64,000 bases of DNA, from NCBI GenBank assembly GCA_050944435.1, contig JBMNRB010000002.1:145695-209694 (forward strand), in the 5' to 3' direction. Made by a program: the position numbers and the translations under genes. Below, piece by piece: positions 1-8,282 of this stretch. The stretch comes from Ruminococcus_G sp050944435. Lineage in GTDB: Bacteria > Bacillota > Clostridia > Lachnospirales > Lachnospiraceae. Each line of letters begins with the position of its first letter. Positions within the stretch are counted from its first letter, which is position 1. Below the pieces are notes generated by a model that did not search any database, was not told where the DNA came from, and saw only the letters and a program-made list of their open reading frames with translations.

Positions 1-162
1 GAGGTTTTGGGAGAAAATAAACCAGTGCCCGTGGAACGGGTTGGGATAATGGATCAGTTCGGTGTTGTAGGTACACAGGAATATCTGATGCGGCATTTCG
101 GGATTACATCACGCCAGATTGTTGAGAAAGCAAAGAAGGCAATAGCAAGGAAATTAAACTGA
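1..162 (+). CDS. Transketolase C-terminal subunit, 3' end only
   Basis: Frame 1 is open from the first base and encodes the last 53 residues of a protein ending ARKLN. The stretch PVPVERVGIMDQFGVVGT followed by EYLMRHFGIT matches the end of the C-terminal domain of split transketolases (PVPxExVGxxDxFGxxG then a YLxxxFGLT-like segment). The family transfers two-carbon ketol units in the non-oxidative pentose phosphate pathway. The stop is 12 bases before the next start, and that gap carries its GAGGAGG ribosome site, so it is co-transcribed with mmsA. The N-terminal subunit would lie outside the window. Only the tail is visible, so specificity cannot be judged. Confidence 0.75.
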   Translation, partial: EVLGENKPVPVERVGIMDQFGVVGTQEYLMRHFGITSRQIVEKAKKAIARKLN

Positions 163-174
163 GGAGGACAAGAG

Positions 175-1689
175 ATGGAAGCGGAAAAATTGCGGTTGTT
201 TATTAATGGGGAATTTGTGGAGTCCAAGACAGACAAGTACATGCCCGTATTCAACCCAAGTACGGGGGAAGTTCAGGCAGAGGCACCCTGCTGTACAAGA
301 GAAGAGGTGGAATGGGCAGTGCAGGCTGCACAGGATGCGTTTCACGGTTGGAGGGACACACCAGTAATGAAACGTGTTCAGGTTCTTTATAATTTCAGAG
401 ATCTTCTCATAAAGCATTACGATGAATTAACAGAATTATGTGCAAGAGAGCACGGAAAAAACTGGGCAGAATCAGCAGGGGATATTGCAAAGGTAAAAGA
501 ACCGGTTGAGTTGGCCTGTGGAGTTCCTTCTTTAATGATGGGGGAATCTCTTATGAATACATCCAGTGGATATGACACAGTATTATACAGAGAACCGTTG
601 GGTGTATTTGCGGGAATTGCACCGTTTAATTTTCCGGGTATGATTCCTATGGGATGGATGACGCCTCTTTGTATTGCTACTGGAAATACTATTGTAATAA
701 AAGCGGCCTCAAAGACACCGATGACCTCTTTGCGCTGTGCAGAATTATGGAAAGAAGCGGGACTTCCTAATGGAGTGTTAAATGTGGTGACCTGTTCGCG
801 GAAAGAATCTGAGTTGTTTTTAACACATGAAGCGGTTAAAGGAATCAGTTTTGTGGGAACGACAGGGGTTGGAAAACATGTATATGAAATTGCGGCCGCT
901 CATGGGAAACGTGTACAGGCACAGACAGAAGCGAAAAATCATGCGCTTGTTCTGGAAGATGCCATTATTGAATCTACGGCCAAAAGTATCATAAACTCAG
1001 CTTTTGGATGTGCAGGGGAAAGATGCATGGCACTTCCGGTGGTTGTCGTACAGGAATCTATTGCGGATGTGCTTGTATCGAAAGTTGTTGAACTAGCAAA
1101 GAAATTGAAGATAGGGCCTGCCTATGATAAAGATACTCAGCTTGGCCCCCTTGTGACAGAAGAACACAGAAAAAGTGTAATAAAATGGATTGAAAAAGGA
1201 GTGGAAGAAGGAGCGCAGCTTGTACTGGACGGTCGGGATGTAGTAGTCCCAGGATACGAAAATGGTTTTTACTTAGGACCGACAATCTTTGATCACGTTA
1301 CAGCTGATATGTCTGTGGGAGACTGTGAAATTTTTGGACCAGTGCTTTGTTTTAAACGGGTGAAAGATTTTGAAGAGGGACTGCTGCTCATGAACAGTAA
1401 TCAGTTTGCAAATGGCTCTGCTATTTTCACGCAAAGCGGATATTACAGCCGGGAGTTTGCAAGAAGGACGGACGGAGGAATGGTGGGGATTAATGTAGGA
1501 ATTCCGGTGCCGGTGGGTATTTTCCCGTTCTGTGGGCATAAAGATTCGTTTTTTGGGGATTTACATGTTCTGGGAAAAGACGGCGTCAGATTTTTTACAG
1601 AAGAAAAAGCGGTGACCACACATTGGCTGCATCCGGAAACAAAAGAGGTAAATGTTGACACTTGGGAAGGATCTGTCGGCGGATCATGA
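175..1689 (+). CDS. mmsA: CoA-acylating methylmalonate/malonate-semialdehyde dehydrogenase
   Basis: 504 residues, the usual length for MmsA/IolA. It oxidises malonate (or methylmalonate) semialdehyde with NAD and CoA to acetyl-CoA (or propionyl-CoA) and CO2 in the cytoplasm, the last step of inositol or valine breakdown. The catalytic cysteine is residue 284 in the family hallmark GERCMALP, and the cofactor loop FVGTTGVG starts near residue 226. GAGGAGG lies 7 bases before the ATG. It follows the transketolase tail and precedes a liv-type importer, so it could serve valine or another substrate of that operon; equally it could supply the IolA step missing from the iol cluster 50 kb downstream. 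The sequence alone does not decide. Confidence 0.9.
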   Translation: MEAEKLRLFINGEFVESKTDKYMPVFNPSTGEVQAEAPCCTREEVEWAVQAAQDAFHGWRDTPVMKRVQVLYNFRDLLIKHYDELTELCAREHGKNWAESAGDIAKVKEPVELACGVPSLMMGESLMNTSSGYDTVLYREPLGVFAGIAPFNFPGMIPMGWMTPLCIATGNTIVIKAASKTPMTSLRCAELWKEAGLPNGVLNVVTCSRKESELFLTHEAVKGISFVGTTGVGKHVYEIAAAHGKRVQAQTEAKNHALVLEDAIIESTAKSIINSAFGCAGERCMALPVVVVQESIADVLVSKVVELAKKLKIGPAYDKDTQLGPLVTEEHRKSVIKWIEKGVEEGAQLVLDGRDVVVPGYENGFYLGPTIFDHVTADMSVGDCEIFGPVLCFKRVKDFEEGLLLMNSNQFANGSAIFTQSGYYSREFARRTDGGMVGINVGIPVPVGIFPFCGHKDSFFGDLHVLGKDGVRFFTEEKAVTTHWLHPETKEVNVDTWEGSVGGS

Positions 1690-1739
1690 GAAAATGGAAG
1701 TGAGCTGCGGGCGACAATTGATATGATGGAGGTGTATCT

Positions 1740-2936
1740 ATGAAAAAACTATTTACTGTTGGACTGACATTTTTATTGACTTTTTCTCTGGCAGCGTGTG
1801 CGCGGAACGATGCGGCTTCTGATGAAAATATTTCATCGGAAAACGAAGACAATTCATCTTCGTCTTCGTCGGACGATGTAATAAAAATAGGGATGTATAT
1901 GCCGTTGACAGGAGACTCTTCTACGTTGGGGCAAAACTGCTATAATGCTGCACAGCTTGCGGTTGAACAGATTAATGAAGAAGGAGGATTGTTGGGGAAA
2001 CAATTTGAACTAATCTGTTACGATGATCAGTCTTCAACAGAGCAGGCAGTCAAAAATGTTTCACGTTTGATTGATGAAGACCATGTGGATGCGATTATCG
2101 GTTCTCTGCACTCGGGGAATATCAAAGCTACGGGCGATATTATTGAGAAAGCCGGAATTGTCGAAATTGGAACGGGAATTGCAGTTGATTGGCTTCAGCA
2201 GGGATGGACTTATCTGTTTCGTTCTCTGGCCAATACCGAGTGTTCGAATACCTCATTAATTGAGTATTGTATTGACAATGATCTGACAGAGATTGCAATT
2301 TTTAATTCACAGGATGAATATGGAACCGATACGGCTGAGGTTTTCGAAACGGTATGTCAAGATTACCCTATTGAAGTTGTTGCTCATGAAACTTTTAATC
2401 CGGGCGACAGTGATTTTACAGGACAGATGTCTAAAATTAATTCTATGGAGCCGGATGCAGTGTTTATTTCAGCCGTTCAAAATGATCTTGGTTCCATCAT
2501 CAAACAGCTCCGTCTGGCAGGGTATGAAGGTTATATCCTGGGAGATATTGCGATGGGAAATGCCGAAGTAATTGATATTGCTCAAGATGCGACGAACGGT
2601 TGTATTTTTTCCGCTCAGTATGTGATTCCGGATAAACCTGAAAATGCAGAAAATGAAATGCTCGTTGATTTTTATGAATCATATGTGGAAATGTTTAATG
2701 AGATGCCTACTTCAGACTGCGCATTGCGCACATACGATGCCTGCCTGATTCTTTTCGAAGGAATCCGAAACGCTGAATCTGTGGACGGAGAGGCGCTTAA
2801 AAAGGGAATAACAGAAATCAGCGGAAAAGAATTCTTGGGCGGTACATTTGATTTTACTGATGGTACGGGAGAAGGAATTCATACGCAAAGATTATACATT
2901 ATCAATGATGGAGAGATTGAGCTTCTGCAGGGATAG
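1740..2936 (+). CDS. Branched-chain amino acid-type ABC transporter substrate-binding lipoprotein
   Basis: 398 residues. A signal peptide ends in the lipobox LAAC with the lipidated cysteine at residue 20, followed by a Ser/Asp/Glu-rich linker to about residue 45. The mature part starts IKIGMYMPLTGDSSTLGQ, the classic opening of the LivK/Peripla_BP_6 family (PLTG with following Ser/Thr ligands), and continues with NxEGGLLGK-like and DDQSS-like motifs typical of the family. It would capture substrate outside the membrane for the permeases and ATPases directly downstream. The ligand of such proteins ranges from Leu/Ile/Val to amides, urea and aromatic compounds; the neighbouring mmsA and UroD-like genes argue against a plain amino acid, but that is inference. 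Confidence 0.88.
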   Translation: MKKLFTVGLTFLLTFSLAACARNDAASDENISSENEDNSSSSSSDDVIKIGMYMPLTGDSSTLGQNCYNAAQLAVEQINEEGGLLGKQFELICYDDQSSTEQAVKNVSRLIDEDHVDAIIGSLHSGNIKATGDIIEKAGIVEIGTGIAVDWLQQGWTYLFRSLANTECSNTSLIEYCIDNDLTEIAIFNSQDEYGTDTAEVFETVCQDYPIEVVAHETFNPGDSDFTGQMSKINSMEPDAVFISAVQNDLGSIIKQLRLAGYEGYILGDIAMGNAEVIDIAQDATNGCIFSAQYVIPDKPENAENEMLVDFYESYVEMFNEMPTSDCALRTYDACLILFEGIRNAESVDGEALKKGITEISGKEFLGGTFDFTDGTGEGIHTQRLYIINDGEIELLQG

Positions 2937-2991
2937 CAGATACACAGTCGCTTATTCCAGAGATGACTTTTGGGGAAAGGAATGGGGTAGT

Positions 2992-3861
2992 ATGTTTTGG
3001 ACTTTATTAATTGGCGCGATCAGTCTTGGATGTATCTACGGACTCGTTGGCCTGGGGTATAGTTTGATTTATAAAGCCAGTGGTCAGATGACTTTTGCTC
3101 AGGGCGAGATCTTGATGCTGGGAGCTTTTTTAACTCTGGTATTTTATAAAACACTGGGATTTCCTTTTATTCTTTCTTTTCTGCTTGGTGCCTTTCTTAT
3201 GTTTGTTTTTGGCATGCTTCTGGAAAAACTGGTGATACGAAGGTTGGTGAACCGAAAAGCGGACGTTATTTTTGTTGTTTTGGCAACGATTGGTCTTTCG
3301 TTTGTTCTTCAAAATTTTGCGATGGCTGTCTGGGGGTCCAATACAACAACTTTTCCCCAGATTTTTTCAAAAGGTGTAGTCAGTGTTTTTGGGGTCAATG
3401 TACAGCCGGAATCGATTTTTGGTATTGTGTTGGCGGTGGCATTGATGATACTGGTTCATGTTTTCATGACAAAAACAAGATATGGAACAGCTATGCGTGC
3501 TGCTTCTCAAAATCCCATGGCAGCCAATGCCATGGGAATCAATACCAACCGTACCACGGCGCTGACCTGGGGAATTGCCTGCGTTCTGACTGCTTTTGCG
3601 GGAGTGATTGTAGGACCGCTTTACGGGGCCAGTTATACAATGGGGTCAATGATTGGAACGAAGGGGTTTGTAGCTGCTGTTCTTGGTGGTTACGGAAATA
3701 TGTATGGGGCTATTATCGGAGGGTTAATCATTGGGATACTTGAAACGATGACATCGGGTTATATTTCATCATCTTATAAAGACATCGTTGTTTTTGCCGT
3801 ATTGATTGTAGTTTTGTATATCAAGCCGTCCGGAATTCTCAATGAGAAAGTGTCCGCGTGA
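2992..3861 (+). CDS. ABC transporter permease, LivH type
   Basis: 289 residues, mostly hydrophobic, about eight membrane segments. The opening LGCIYGLVGLGYSLIYKASG and the later FVAAVLGGYGNMYGAIIGG are hallmarks of LivH permeases. The open frame extends upstream to 2848, but that extension overlaps the substrate-binding gene and lacks hydrophobic character; the ATG at 2992 follows AAGGAATGGGG and begins at the conserved first helix, so it was chosen. The stop overlaps the GTG/TGA at the start of the next gene. It forms one half of the membrane channel with the LivM-type protein. Confidence 0.88.
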   Translation: MFWTLLIGAISLGCIYGLVGLGYSLIYKASGQMTFAQGEILMLGAFLTLVFYKTLGFPFILSFLLGAFLMFVFGMLLEKLVIRRLVNRKADVIFVVLATIGLSFVLQNFAMAVWGSNTTTFPQIFSKGVVSVFGVNVQPESIFGIVLAVALMILVHVFMTKTRYGTAMRAASQNPMAANAMGINTNRTTALTWGIACVLTAFAGVIVGPLYGASYTMGSMIGTKGFVAAVLGGYGNMYGAIIGGLIIGILETMTSGYISSSYKDIVVFAVLIVVLYIKPSGILNEKVSA

Positions 3862-3878
3862 CAGATGGGGGTGAAAGT

Positions 3879-4841
3879 ATGAACATAAAAGCTAGAAAAG
3901 CGGTGCCGGTATTTTTCTTTATTGCAGCCTTGTTAATTCCGTTGTTTATAAAATCTACATATATAATTCTTCTTTTCAATTTTATGGGATTGTATATGAT
4001 TTCTGTTTCAGGTCTAGATCTGCTTTTTGGATATACGGGACAGATATCTTTGGGGCATGCGGCATTTTACGGGCTTGGGGCATATACAACGGCCATTTTG
4101 ACAACTAGATTTTCTGTTCCGGTGATCCCGGCCATTATTTTTTCTCTTATTGTAGCGGCCTTTTTTGGTGTGCTTTTGGCAATACCTGCCTGTAAATTAG
4201 TTGGCCATTTTTTGGCTCTTCTCACGATTGCATTCGGTCAGTTGTTTTATCAGTTTGTTGCCAACTTTTCATCAATTTCCGGTGGCTTTTCGGGAATCAA
4301 TTTTATTCCGGAAATCAGCCTTTTTGGTATGAAGCTCACAACGAATGTCCACTATTTTTATTTTATTCTGATCTTGGTAGTGGCTGCTTTATATATAAAA
4401 CAGGCAATTGTACATTCTTCATATGGAAGATCTCTCATTGCTATTCGTGAAAATATACATGCAGCTGACGGAGCGGGAATAAATGTTGTTTCAAGGAAAA
4501 TCAGTGTTTTTGCAATTAGTGCTGTGTTTACGGCCCTTACCGGAAGCATTTATGCATGCATGGTTGGATTCATCAGTCCGGAAACCTTTACACAGAATCA
4601 GTCCATCATTTTTTTGACCATGCTTCTGCTGGGAGGTATGGGGCATTTCGTCGGTCCGTTGATTGGAGCTGTAATTGTAACGATCATAAAGGAATATCTG
4701 CAAGGCTTTGGAACCTATCAGATGTTGATTTATGGACTGATTATTATTGTTGTCGTGCTGTTTGCTCCTAATGGTCTGGTTGGACTATATGGTTCTGTAA
4801 AAGCAAGGCTGGGCCGGAAAAGGAGGAAAACGAATGCTTAA
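3879..4841 (+). CDS. ABC transporter permease, LivM type
   Basis: 320 residues from this ATG with about nine membrane segments. GLDLLFGYTGQISLGHAAFYGLGAY-type sequence near the N-terminus is the LivM signature, and GGMGHFVGPLIGA near the C-terminus is the usual EAA-like loop region. An in-frame GTG at 3858 overlapping the previous stop is an alternative start, but GGGGGTG sits 7 bases before the ATG at 3879. The end overlaps the ATPase gene by 8 bases, implying coupled translation. Partner of the LivH-type permease. Confidence 0.87.
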   Translation: MNIKARKAVPVFFFIAALLIPLFIKSTYIILLFNFMGLYMISVSGLDLLFGYTGQISLGHAAFYGLGAYTTAILTTRFSVPVIPAIIFSLIVAAFFGVLLAIPACKLVGHFLALLTIAFGQLFYQFVANFSSISGGFSGINFIPEISLFGMKLTTNVHYFYFILILVVAALYIKQAIVHSSYGRSLIAIRENIHAADGAGINVVSRKISVFAISAVFTALTGSIYACMVGFISPETFTQNQSIIFLTMLLLGGMGHFVGPLIGAVIVTIIKEYLQGFGTYQMLIYGLIIIVVVLFAPNGLVGLYGSVKARLGRKRRKTNA

Positions 4842-5589
4842 ATTAGATAATGTGACACTTAAATTCGGTGGTTTGGTGGCTGTGAACAAAGTTTCTTTTG
4901 ATATGTCAAGCGGCGGGATTCATGCATTAATCGGGCCGAATGGAGCGGGAAAAACCACAACGTTTAATATTGTGAGCGGCGTATATCCTCCAAATGAAGG
5001 TGTAGTTTCCTTTGAAGGGAAAAAAATAAATAGTCTGAAGCCGTACAAAATAAATGAAATAGGCATTTCAAGAACATATCAGAATATTAATCTTTTTCGC
5101 AGTATGACCTGCCTTGAAAATGTTTTAGTGGGAGAAAGTTCCAGGCTTAAGAGTAATCTTCTGGATTGTATATTAAAAACACCTAAACAGAGAAGAGAAG
5201 AAAAAAAATCAAGGGAAAAAGCATACGAACTGCTGCGTATGTTTGGAATTGCCCATCATGCAGACAATAAGTCCAGCAATCTCTCTTATGGAGAGCAAAG
5301 GCTGTTGGAGATTGCAAGAGCCATGGCCAGCCAGCCCAAACTTTTGCTGTTGGACGAGCCGGCAGCCGGCATGAATGAAACGGAAAAAGAGTTGTTGGCC
5401 AAGTACATTATGAAAGTTAAAGAAATGGGCATTCATATTCTGATTGTGGAGCATGATATGAAGCTTGTCATGGGAATTGCAGATATGGTTCATGTACTTG
5501 ATTTCGGAGTATTGATTGCAGAAGGAACGCCGGAAGAAATTAGTAAGAATCCAAAAGTAATTGAAGCTTATCTGGGGGGATCGGAATGA
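4834..5589 (+). CDS. ABC transporter ATP-binding protein, LivG type
   Basis: 251 residues. Walker A GPNGAGKTT is at residues 34-42, the signature is LSYGEQRLLEIARA (a Gly-to-Tyr variant of LSGGE common in LivG), Walker B is LLLLDEPAAGMN, and the switch histidine lies in VEHDMKLVM. The AAGMN after Walker B is characteristic of LivG rather than LivF. It energises import through the two upstream permeases. It overlaps its neighbours by 8 and 4 bases. Confidence 0.92.
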   Translation: MLKLDNVTLKFGGLVAVNKVSFDMSSGGIHALIGPNGAGKTTTFNIVSGVYPPNEGVVSFEGKKINSLKPYKINEIGISRTYQNINLFRSMTCLENVLVGESSRLKSNLLDCILKTPKQRREEKKSREKAYELLRMFGIAHHADNKSSNLSYGEQRLLEIARAMASQPKLLLLDEPAAGMNETEKELLAKYIMKVKEMGIHILIVEHDMKLVMGIADMVHVLDFGVLIAEGTPEEISKNPKVIEAYLGGSE

Positions 5590-6302
5590 CAAAAATTCTT
5601 GAAGTAAATGATCTGCACTATCATTATAATGAAATACACGCGCTGAAAGGTATCAGTTTTGATGTAAACGAAGGAGAAATCATTTCTCTGATCGGAGCAA
5701 ATGGAGCGGGAAAAACCACAACCATGCGTAGCATTTCCGGACTGATCCGAGGGATTACAGGCGGGACCATTACGTTTGACGGAAAAAATATAACGAAAAT
5801 GAAAGGATATGATTTGCCAAAACTTGGTCTTTTGCAGGTTTTGGAGGGGCGACAGATTTTTTCAGCACTTACAGTGGAGGAAAATCTCAGGATGGGTGCC
5901 TATTTGCAGCGGGATCCGATGGTAATTAAGAAAAATTTAGAAGAAGTCTACGGTTTATTTCCAAAGCTGTTTGACAGAAAAGAGCAAAGCGGAGGAACGC
6001 TTTCTGGTGGTGAGCAGCAGATGCTTGCCATAGGCCGGGCGCTGATGGGGAATCCAAAGTTGCTTCTGCTGGATGAACCTTCGCTGGGGCTTGCACCGTT
6101 GATTGTGAAAGATATATTTAAAGTAATCAAACAAATAAATGAAAGAGGAGTTACCGTTCTTTTGGTGGAACAAAATTCGAAGGCGGCGCTGCAAATTGCT
6201 GACAGAGGTTATGTTCTGGAGAACGGAGAAATTGTTCTGGCGGATACTGCGGATGCTTTGCTTGACAATAAGGAGATACAGCGCAGCTACTTGGGAATAT
6301 AG
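5586..6302 (+). CDS. ABC transporter ATP-binding protein, LivF type
   Basis: 238 residues, normal for LivF. Walker A GANGAGKTTT begins near residue 37, the signature is LSGGEQQMLAIGRAL, and Walker B LLLLDEPSLGLAP and VEQNSKAAL are LivF hallmarks. It starts with an ATGA overlap on livG. It completes a five-gene importer (binding protein, two permeases, two ATPases) and is followed after 24 bases by the UroD-like gene, so that enzyme probably acts on what the transporter brings in. Confidence 0.92.
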   Translation: MTKILEVNDLHYHYNEIHALKGISFDVNEGEIISLIGANGAGKTTTMRSISGLIRGITGGTITFDGKNITKMKGYDLPKLGLLQVLEGRQIFSALTVEENLRMGAYLQRDPMVIKKNLEEVYGLFPKLFDRKEQSGGTLSGGEQQMLAIGRALMGNPKLLLLDEPSLGLAPLIVKDIFKVIKQINERGVTVLLVEQNSKAALQIADRGYVLENGEIVLADTADALLDNKEIQRSYLGI

Positions 6303-6326
6303 TTTTGCTGCGGGAAAGGAAAAACT

Positions 6327-7601
6327 ATGAATGCACGAGAAAGATTAATAGCGGCGATCAACCATTGTGAACCAGATCGTGCTCCTGTTGATTTAGGTTC
6401 AACCACAGCTACAGGAATGGCTGTCAGTACCATGGCGGATTTCAGAAATTACCTGGGACTGAAACGTACTGTCATCAAGGCATTTGAACCATTTCAGATG
6501 TTGGGGGAAGTAGATGAAGACTTGCGCAAGACTGTAGGAAGCGACTGCATTGGATTGTGGTCTCGGAATACATGGTTTGGATATAAAAATATAAATTATA
6601 AAGAATGGACAATGCCGGATGGTTTGGAAGTTCTGGTAGGAGAAGGATTTCAGGTCGATTATGATGATGAAGGCAGTGTACTGTTGTATCCTCTAGGTGA
6701 CAGATCGGTTCCTCCATCGGCTAAAATGCCTAAGACAGGAAAATTTTTTGATATACTTGTAAGACAGGAAGAATATTCGGAAGAAGAATTGGACGGGTGT
6801 AAAGACTTTAAAGATGCATTCCATCTTATACCGGAAGATGAACTGGAATACCTCTCCGGTCAGGCGGAGCTATTATATAAAAATACGTCTTATGGGATAA
6901 TTGGGCATCTTCCCGGGGCTGGGTTAGGTTCGCCGGCTCACGTGCCTGGACCGGCGGAGAAAAAAACGCCGGGGATTCGGAAGATTGATGAATGGTATAT
7001 GGCTCATTATGCATTTCCGGAATATATTCACGAGGTATTTGGATTACAAACAGAAATAGCATTGAAGAATTTGCAGAGATATTATGAAGCGGTTGGAAAC
7101 AGGATTCAGGTGATTTGGATTAGCGGCACTGATTTCGGGACCCAGAGAGGTGAAATTATGTCTTCTGATATGTGGCGCGAATTTTACAAGCCTTATTTTA
7201 AGCAGATCAACGACTGGGTGCACCGACATACAACCTGGAAGACCTTTTATCATACATGTGGTTCTATTGTTAATTTAATAGAAGATATGATTGATTCCGG
7301 ATTTGATATTTTGAATCCGGTTCAATGTTCTGCGGCTGGAATGGATCCTGCTGTGCTGAAAAATCGTTTCGGGAAGAGAATTACTTTTTGGGGCGGTGCG
7401 GTTGATACTCAGCAGACGCTTCCTTTTGGAACTCCGGATGAAGTGTTTGAACAGACCATAGAACGTTTAAAAATTTTCTCGCCGGGAGGGGGATTTGTTT
7501 TTACACCAATTCATAATGTTGTCGCCAATGTTCCACCGGAAAATTTGCAAGCTTTTTATAATGCATATAAGAGTTTCTATGGTTTGCCATTGATAAAATA
7601 A
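6327..7601 (+). CDS. UroD-family (methyltransferase-like) protein 1
   Basis: 424 residues. The opening MNARERLIAAINHCEPDRAPVDLG is the standard N-terminus of uroporphyrinogen decarboxylase-superfamily proteins, which include true UroD and the zinc-dependent corrinoid methyltransferases MtaA/MtbA. It holds a possible zinc-thiolate site: HTC in FYHTCGSIVNLIEDM followed by a Cys about 26 residues on in NPVQCSAAGMDP, resembling the HxCxnC zinc site of MtaA-type enzymes. FSPGGGFVFTPIHNVVANVP is the usual C-terminal family motif. True UroD is shorter (about 350) and sits with haem genes, which are absent here. It follows livF by 24 bases. Substrate unknown; no corrinoid protein gene is nearby. Confidence 0.8.
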   Translation: MNARERLIAAINHCEPDRAPVDLGSTTATGMAVSTMADFRNYLGLKRTVIKAFEPFQMLGEVDEDLRKTVGSDCIGLWSRNTWFGYKNINYKEWTMPDGLEVLVGEGFQVDYDDEGSVLLYPLGDRSVPPSAKMPKTGKFFDILVRQEEYSEEELDGCKDFKDAFHLIPEDELEYLSGQAELLYKNTSYGIIGHLPGAGLGSPAHVPGPAEKKTPGIRKIDEWYMAHYAFPEYIHEVFGLQTEIALKNLQRYYEAVGNRIQVIWISGTDFGTQRGEIMSSDMWREFYKPYFKQINDWVHRHTTWKTFYHTCGSIVNLIEDMIDSGFDILNPVQCSAAGMDPAVLKNRFGKRITFWGGAVDTQQTLPFGTPDEVFEQTIERLKIFSPGGGFVFTPIHNVVANVPPENLQAFYNAYKSFYGLPLIK

Positions 7602-7748
7602 AAAAATATTTACATCCTTTCAGATATTCAATAGTCCGGAAAGACAAAAGAGTGAGTTCGCAAACCTTGTGATTGTTCAGATTCTTTCCCAGCATCTGCT
7701 GTATCCGATCCATTCGATACAACAGAGCGTTGCGGTGTAGATGAATTT
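7602..7748 (-). pseudogene. Remnant of a PucR-type regulator (3' end only)
   Basis: Read on the minus strand, this segment encodes IHLHRNALLYRMDRIQQML followed by a LTLLSFRTIEYLK-like tail. It matches, in order, the C-terminal helix-turn-helix of the intact regulator at 59196-60704 (MHKNTLVYRIERITALF ... LLLSFRCLE). The frame has a stop just before the helix-turn-helix, and no N-terminal part exists, so only about 50 codons survive. The homology ends at the exact point where the plus-strand UroD remnant begins. Confidence 0.7.
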
Positions 7749-8061
7749 ATGAGTCTCCAGACATATGAGAAATTTTATTGGCCATATCTGAAAAAACGTA
7801 TCATGACGGTAATTCAGTATGATATGCCATCGGTGGTTTTTGGTAAAGAAAAGTACAGTAAAAGACTGAAGGTCATCTCTGATGTGCCGAAAAGAAAAGT
7901 TGTTTACATGTTTGAAAAAGGTAGATTTAAAGAGAGTAAAAAATACTGTTGGAAAAGTAGCCATCATATGCGAAAGCGTGCCTAATGCCATGCTGGCTTT
8001 CGGCCTACCGGAACAAATAGCGGAAGAAACAAAACAGCAGTTGGATATTTTGGCGGCGTGA
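7749..8061 (+). pseudogene. Remnant of a UroD-family gene (3' end, frameshifted)
   Basis: The frame from 7749 encodes MSLQTYEKFYWPYLKKRI ... VPKRKVVYMFEKGRFKESKK, closely similar to residues about 275-340 of the intact UroD-like protein at 60850-62079 (MSNEDYEKFYWPSF ... VPKGKVIYMFEQVDIAKAKK). A frameshift near 7940-7955 moves the homology to another frame, which continues GKVAIICESVPNAMLAFG ... QQLDILAA and ends at the TGA at 8059-8061; this parallels GDTACICGNLPSADLIYG ... RMLDICA of the intact copy. The N-terminal two thirds are missing. It ends just before its own terminator. Confidence 0.75.
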
Positions 8062-8103
8062 AGCGGCCTTGAAATATGGACAGTATTAAATTTATCTTAA
8101 AAA

Positions 8104-8145
8104 CGCTGCAGCTCGCGGCTTATACCGGGCTGCAGCCTTTTTTTG
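8104..8145 (+). terminator. Rho-independent terminator
   Basis: GCTGCAGC and a second GCTGCAGC enclose an inner GCGG/CCG stem with a short loop and are followed by seven T residues. It lies 43 bases after the stop of the UroD remnant and before the promoter region of the next operon, so it is probably the original terminator of the decayed gene. Confidence 0.75.
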
Positions 8146-8282
8146 CTTTTTGCAGAAAATTCGTTATCGGTGACGAAAAAAGGGAAAAGGGGCATGGATT
8201 TTTTTGGTTAGTGAACATATATCGGAAATACTGTCCGCCTTCTATAATTAAATCAGTTTATTACTGCAGAAGGAGGCAAAAT

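Noticed and set aside
7677..7991. 104-codon minus-strand ORF as a gene
   Set aside because: It is mostly antisense to the UroD remnant; only the adjacent frame at 7602-7748 shows PucR homology.
8076..8282. 69-codon N-terminal extension of UroD-like protein 2
   Set aside because: It contains the terminator hairpin of the preceding remnant and does not match the family; a strong ribosome site precedes the ATG at 8283.
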